Part shown: positions 62,115 through 64,000 of the stretch, in pieces | Position numbering within the stretch: the stretch's first letter is position 1 | Layout: every line of letters begins with the position of its first letter | Program-made: the position numbers and the translations under genes | Notes under the pieces: model-generated | What the model saw: only the letters and a program-made list of their open reading frames with translations | What the model was told of the DNA's origin: nothing | Databases searched by the model: none | Source: CAZRIE01 sp964600075 | Lineage (GTDB): Bacteria > Bacteroidota > Bacteroidia > Flavobacteriales > Flavobacteriaceae | DNA length: 64,000 nt | NCBI GenBank assembly: GCA_964600075.1 | Contig: CAZRIE010000009.1 | Span: 1-64,000, forward strand | Direction of reading: 5' to 3'

Positions 62115-63050
62115 ATGCAAACTATTTTAGGTTCTGGGGGCATTATTGCCACTGAACTAGCCAAAGCACTTGTGTATTATACTACCGATATTCGTCTGGT
62201 CAGCAGAAACCCGAAAAAGGTGAACACGACCGACGAATTGATGTCGGCAGACCTACTGAACAGCCAAGCGGTCAATAATGCCGTTGAAGACTCTTCCGTG
62301 GTGTATGTCACTATAGGCTTTCCCTATAGTGCCAAGGTATGGGAAGAAATGTGGCCGAAATTTATCGGTCATGTTATAGCGGCCTGTAAAAAATATGGAG
62401 CCAAATTGGTATTCTTCGACAATATTTATATGTATGATGAAGACTATCTCCAAGGTATGACGGAAGAAACCCGGGAAAATCCCCCTAGCAGGAAAGGAAA
62501 TACCCGAATGCGCGTCGTCGATATGATTCGAAGGGAAGTCAATTCTGATGGTCTCTCTGCCCTAATCGCACGTTGTGCCGACTATTATGGCCCAGGTATA
62601 GAACGTAATGGAATGTTACGGGAAATGGTCTTCGAAAAACTTGCCAACAATAAAAAAGCCAATTGGTTATGTTCCGATAAGTACAAACATTCGTTAACAT
62701 ACACCGTCGATGCAGGAAAGGCCACAGCACTTTTAGGCAATACCGAAGATGCTTATAATCAAATTTGGCATCTGCCTACAGCCCGAGAACCCTTTACCGG
62801 AAAAGAATGGATTGAAAATATTGCAAAGGCTTTAGCTAAAAAACCTAGATACCAGGTAGCACCAAAGTTTATGGTACAAATTATGGGGTGGTTCGTTCCC
62901 ATTATGAAAGAAATGGTCGAAATGCTTTATCAATATGACCGTGACTATGTGTTCGATAGCAGTAAGTTTGTAAAGCGATTCAACTTTACGCCAACGCCTT
63001 ATGCAGATGGTATACGAGAAATAGTTAAGAAGGATTACTCCTCGAAGTGA
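62115..63050 (+). CDS. NAD(P)-binding epimerase/dehydratase-like protein
   Basis: 311 residues of the extended SDR fold. The N-terminal loop is LGSGGIIATELAKAL (a GxxGxx variant with Ser/Gly), which would bind NAD(P). The expected catalytic YxxxK is not visible; MYDEDYLQG and DYYGPG occupy nearby places. So an enzyme with altered chemistry or a regulator (NmrA-like) is possible. The C-terminal 100 residues (HLPTAREPFTGKEWIENIAKAL...) match the epimerase type. Single gene. Confidence 0.82.
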   Translation: MQTILGSGGIIATELAKALVYYTTDIRLVSRNPKKVNTTDELMSADLLNSQAVNNAVEDSSVVYVTIGFPYSAKVWEEMWPKFIGHVIAACKKYGAKLVFFDNIYMYDEDYLQGMTEETRENPPSRKGNTRMRVVDMIRREVNSDGLSALIARCADYYGPGIERNGMLREMVFEKLANNKKANWLCSDKYKHSLTYTVDAGKATALLGNTEDAYNQIWHLPTAREPFTGKEWIENIAKALAKKPRYQVAPKFMVQIMGWFVPIMKEMVEMLYQYDRDYVFDSSKFVKRFNFTPTPYADGIREIVKKDYSSK

Positions 63051-63238
63051 CAACAGACCATTGAAACCCTTCTTTCTATTGCATCCTTAATTCTTTATTG
63101 AGACAAAAAAATTGATTCTTATTTGAAGTCACCTTAAGTATTCTATATCTCGACAAACTCTTTTTGGCGCAGGTTAAGCTTACTTCCAAATAAATATAGT
63201 ATCTTTTGTTGGCATTCCGTCTAACCAATAGAATTCAT

Positions 63239-64000
63239 ATGAAAATAAAACAAATAGGGCTACTACTCTTCTTTTGTGCTTTTTTTACAACTGCCAGATC
63301 GCAACAATTGCATACTTTGGCACAAGATTTTTTGAACAGCTTATCACCTGAATTAAAAGATAAAACAGTTTTCGCAGTCAACGATGAGGAGAGGCGTAAT
63401 TTCTATTACACCCCTGTGGTTCGGAAAGGTTCTTCCATGAGAAACTTCAACGAAGAACAACAACAGGCCGCATTAGCCCTTTTAAGTGCTTCAATAAGCA
63501 AAGAAGGTTACCGCAAAACAAAGGAGATTATGGCTTTGGAAAGCATCCTTAAAGTTTTGGAAAACAATCCTAAAATGCCTGACGGTTCAGTAAAACGAGA
63601 CCCACTTAATTATCATTTTTGGATTTTCGGCAATCCATCAGAAGATAAATTTTGGGGTTGGCGCTTTGAGGGTCACCATGTATCCCTAAATTTTGTGGCC
63701 TCAAAAGGAATATTGATATCAAGCACACCATTTTTTTTAGGTTCAAACCCCGGTAAGGTTCTTTCTGGGAAACAGAAAGGCCATGAAGTGTTAAAACAAG
63801 AAACCGCCTTAGGTTTTGCCTTGGTAAATTCACTTTCCCAAGAACAATTGGCAATTGCTAGATTTTCAGATAAGGCCCCTGCCGATATGTTTACTAGCAA
63901 CAACCGCGAGGCAATCCGATTAAAACATACCGGCATTAAGTACTCCGTTTTCACAAATGAACAGAAAAAGGCTTTTTCAGATCTTTTACAACTGTATTTA
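63239..64000 (+). CDS. Exported DUF3500 protein, cut by the window edge
   Basis: An open frame from ATG at 63239 to the last base, 254 residues and still open. A signal peptide (LLLFFCAFFTTARSQQ) is followed by the DUF3500 core: VFAVNDEERRNFYYTPV (about 46-62), YHFWIFGNPSEDKFWGWRFEGHH (about 125-147, partly shown) and HVSLNF. The family is secreted and of unknown function, often with one or two copies per flavobacterial genome. The frame lacks a stop in the window, so the C-terminal part is missing from view. Confidence 0.85.
   Translation, partial: MKIKQIGLLLFFCAFFTTARSQQLHTLAQDFLNSLSPELKDKTVFAVNDEERRNFYYTPVVRKGSSMRNFNEEQQQAALALLSASISKEGYRKTKEIMALESILKVLENNPKMPDGSVKRDPLNYHFWIFGNPSEDKFWGWRFEGHHVSLNFVASKGILISSTPFFLGSNPGKVLSGKQKGHEVLKQETALGFALVNSLSQEQLAIARFSDKAPADMFTSNNREAIRLKHTGIKYSVFTNEQKKAFSDLLQLYL

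Overview
The window is about 64 kb of chromosome from a Gram-negative member of the Bacteroidota, almost certainly a marine Flavobacteriaceae of the Maribacter/Zobellia/Arenibacter kind; the genus cannot be fixed from the sequence alone. The signs are AT-rich DNA with few Shine-Dalgarno sites, several promoters of the Bacteroidota type (TTG, 17-21 bases, TAnnTTTG), a DnaX without the usual zinc module, a six-domain ribosomal protein S1, and many proteins limited to this group (DUF3822, GIN-domain proteins, DUF4126). No tRNA, rRNA, CRISPR array, prophage or intact insertion sequence was seen. A run of exactly 100 N at 53117-53216 is an assembly gap inside an 11-bp tandem repeat.

Layout. 1-8.3 kb: an acyltransferase; a Kdo/8-amino-Kdo sugar group (kdsB, HAD phosphatase, KdnB-like dehydrogenase); DUF4126; a RecD/Pif1-like helicase; a small operon ending in rsmD. 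8.4-10.7 kb: the RNase P RNA gene (minus strand) and dnaX. 10.6-17.4 kb: a complete eboABCDEF operon with a TMEM220-like gene fused on by a 4-base overlap. 17.6-24.8 kb: miaE, then a long minus-strand run of ppk1, sixA, pdxH, rnz, DUF3291, a small STAS-like protein, pyrB and pyrR. 24.9-32.1 kb: a lipoprotein FAD oxidase, rpsA, a BON/LysM protein, cmk and lon.

32.3-35.3 kb: an ECF sigma factor, a membrane-anchored probable anti-sigma factor and two exported repeat proteins (a DYG-repeat DUF4097-like protein and a GIN protein), reading as one envelope-stress-like operon. 35.3-42 kb: an MFS transporter, an M48 lipoprotein protease, a GH31 glucosidase and glgB; glgB has a striking 15-bp inverted repeat over its promoter. 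42.1-46.6 kb: a collagen-like lipoprotein, an exported MsrB, a DinB-like protein, lpdA, DUF3817 and an outer-membrane barrel. 46.7-49.4 kb: aroQ, a decayed barrel pseudogene, a long imperfect inverted repeat abutting xerD, and a second barrel gene that seems to have lost its start. 49.5-53 kb: a second ECF sigma/membrane protein pair, an acyltransferase, and a CoA pyrophosphatase and cyclophilin lipoprotein whose start codons overlap head to head.

53.4-61.1 kb: a TRIC-type channel, an RDD protein and, divergently, SpoIIM, a membrane protein, DUF4129, DUF4350, MoxR ATPase and DUF58, a conserved membrane-associated MoxR system. 61.4-64 kb: an orphan gene, an atypical NAD(P)-binding sugar-epimerase-like protein, and a DUF3500 gene cut by the window edge. 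The most interesting items are the ebo operon with its TMEM220 partner, the glgB operator-like repeat, the inverted repeat in front of xerD, and the MoxR/SpoIIM/RDD cluster.
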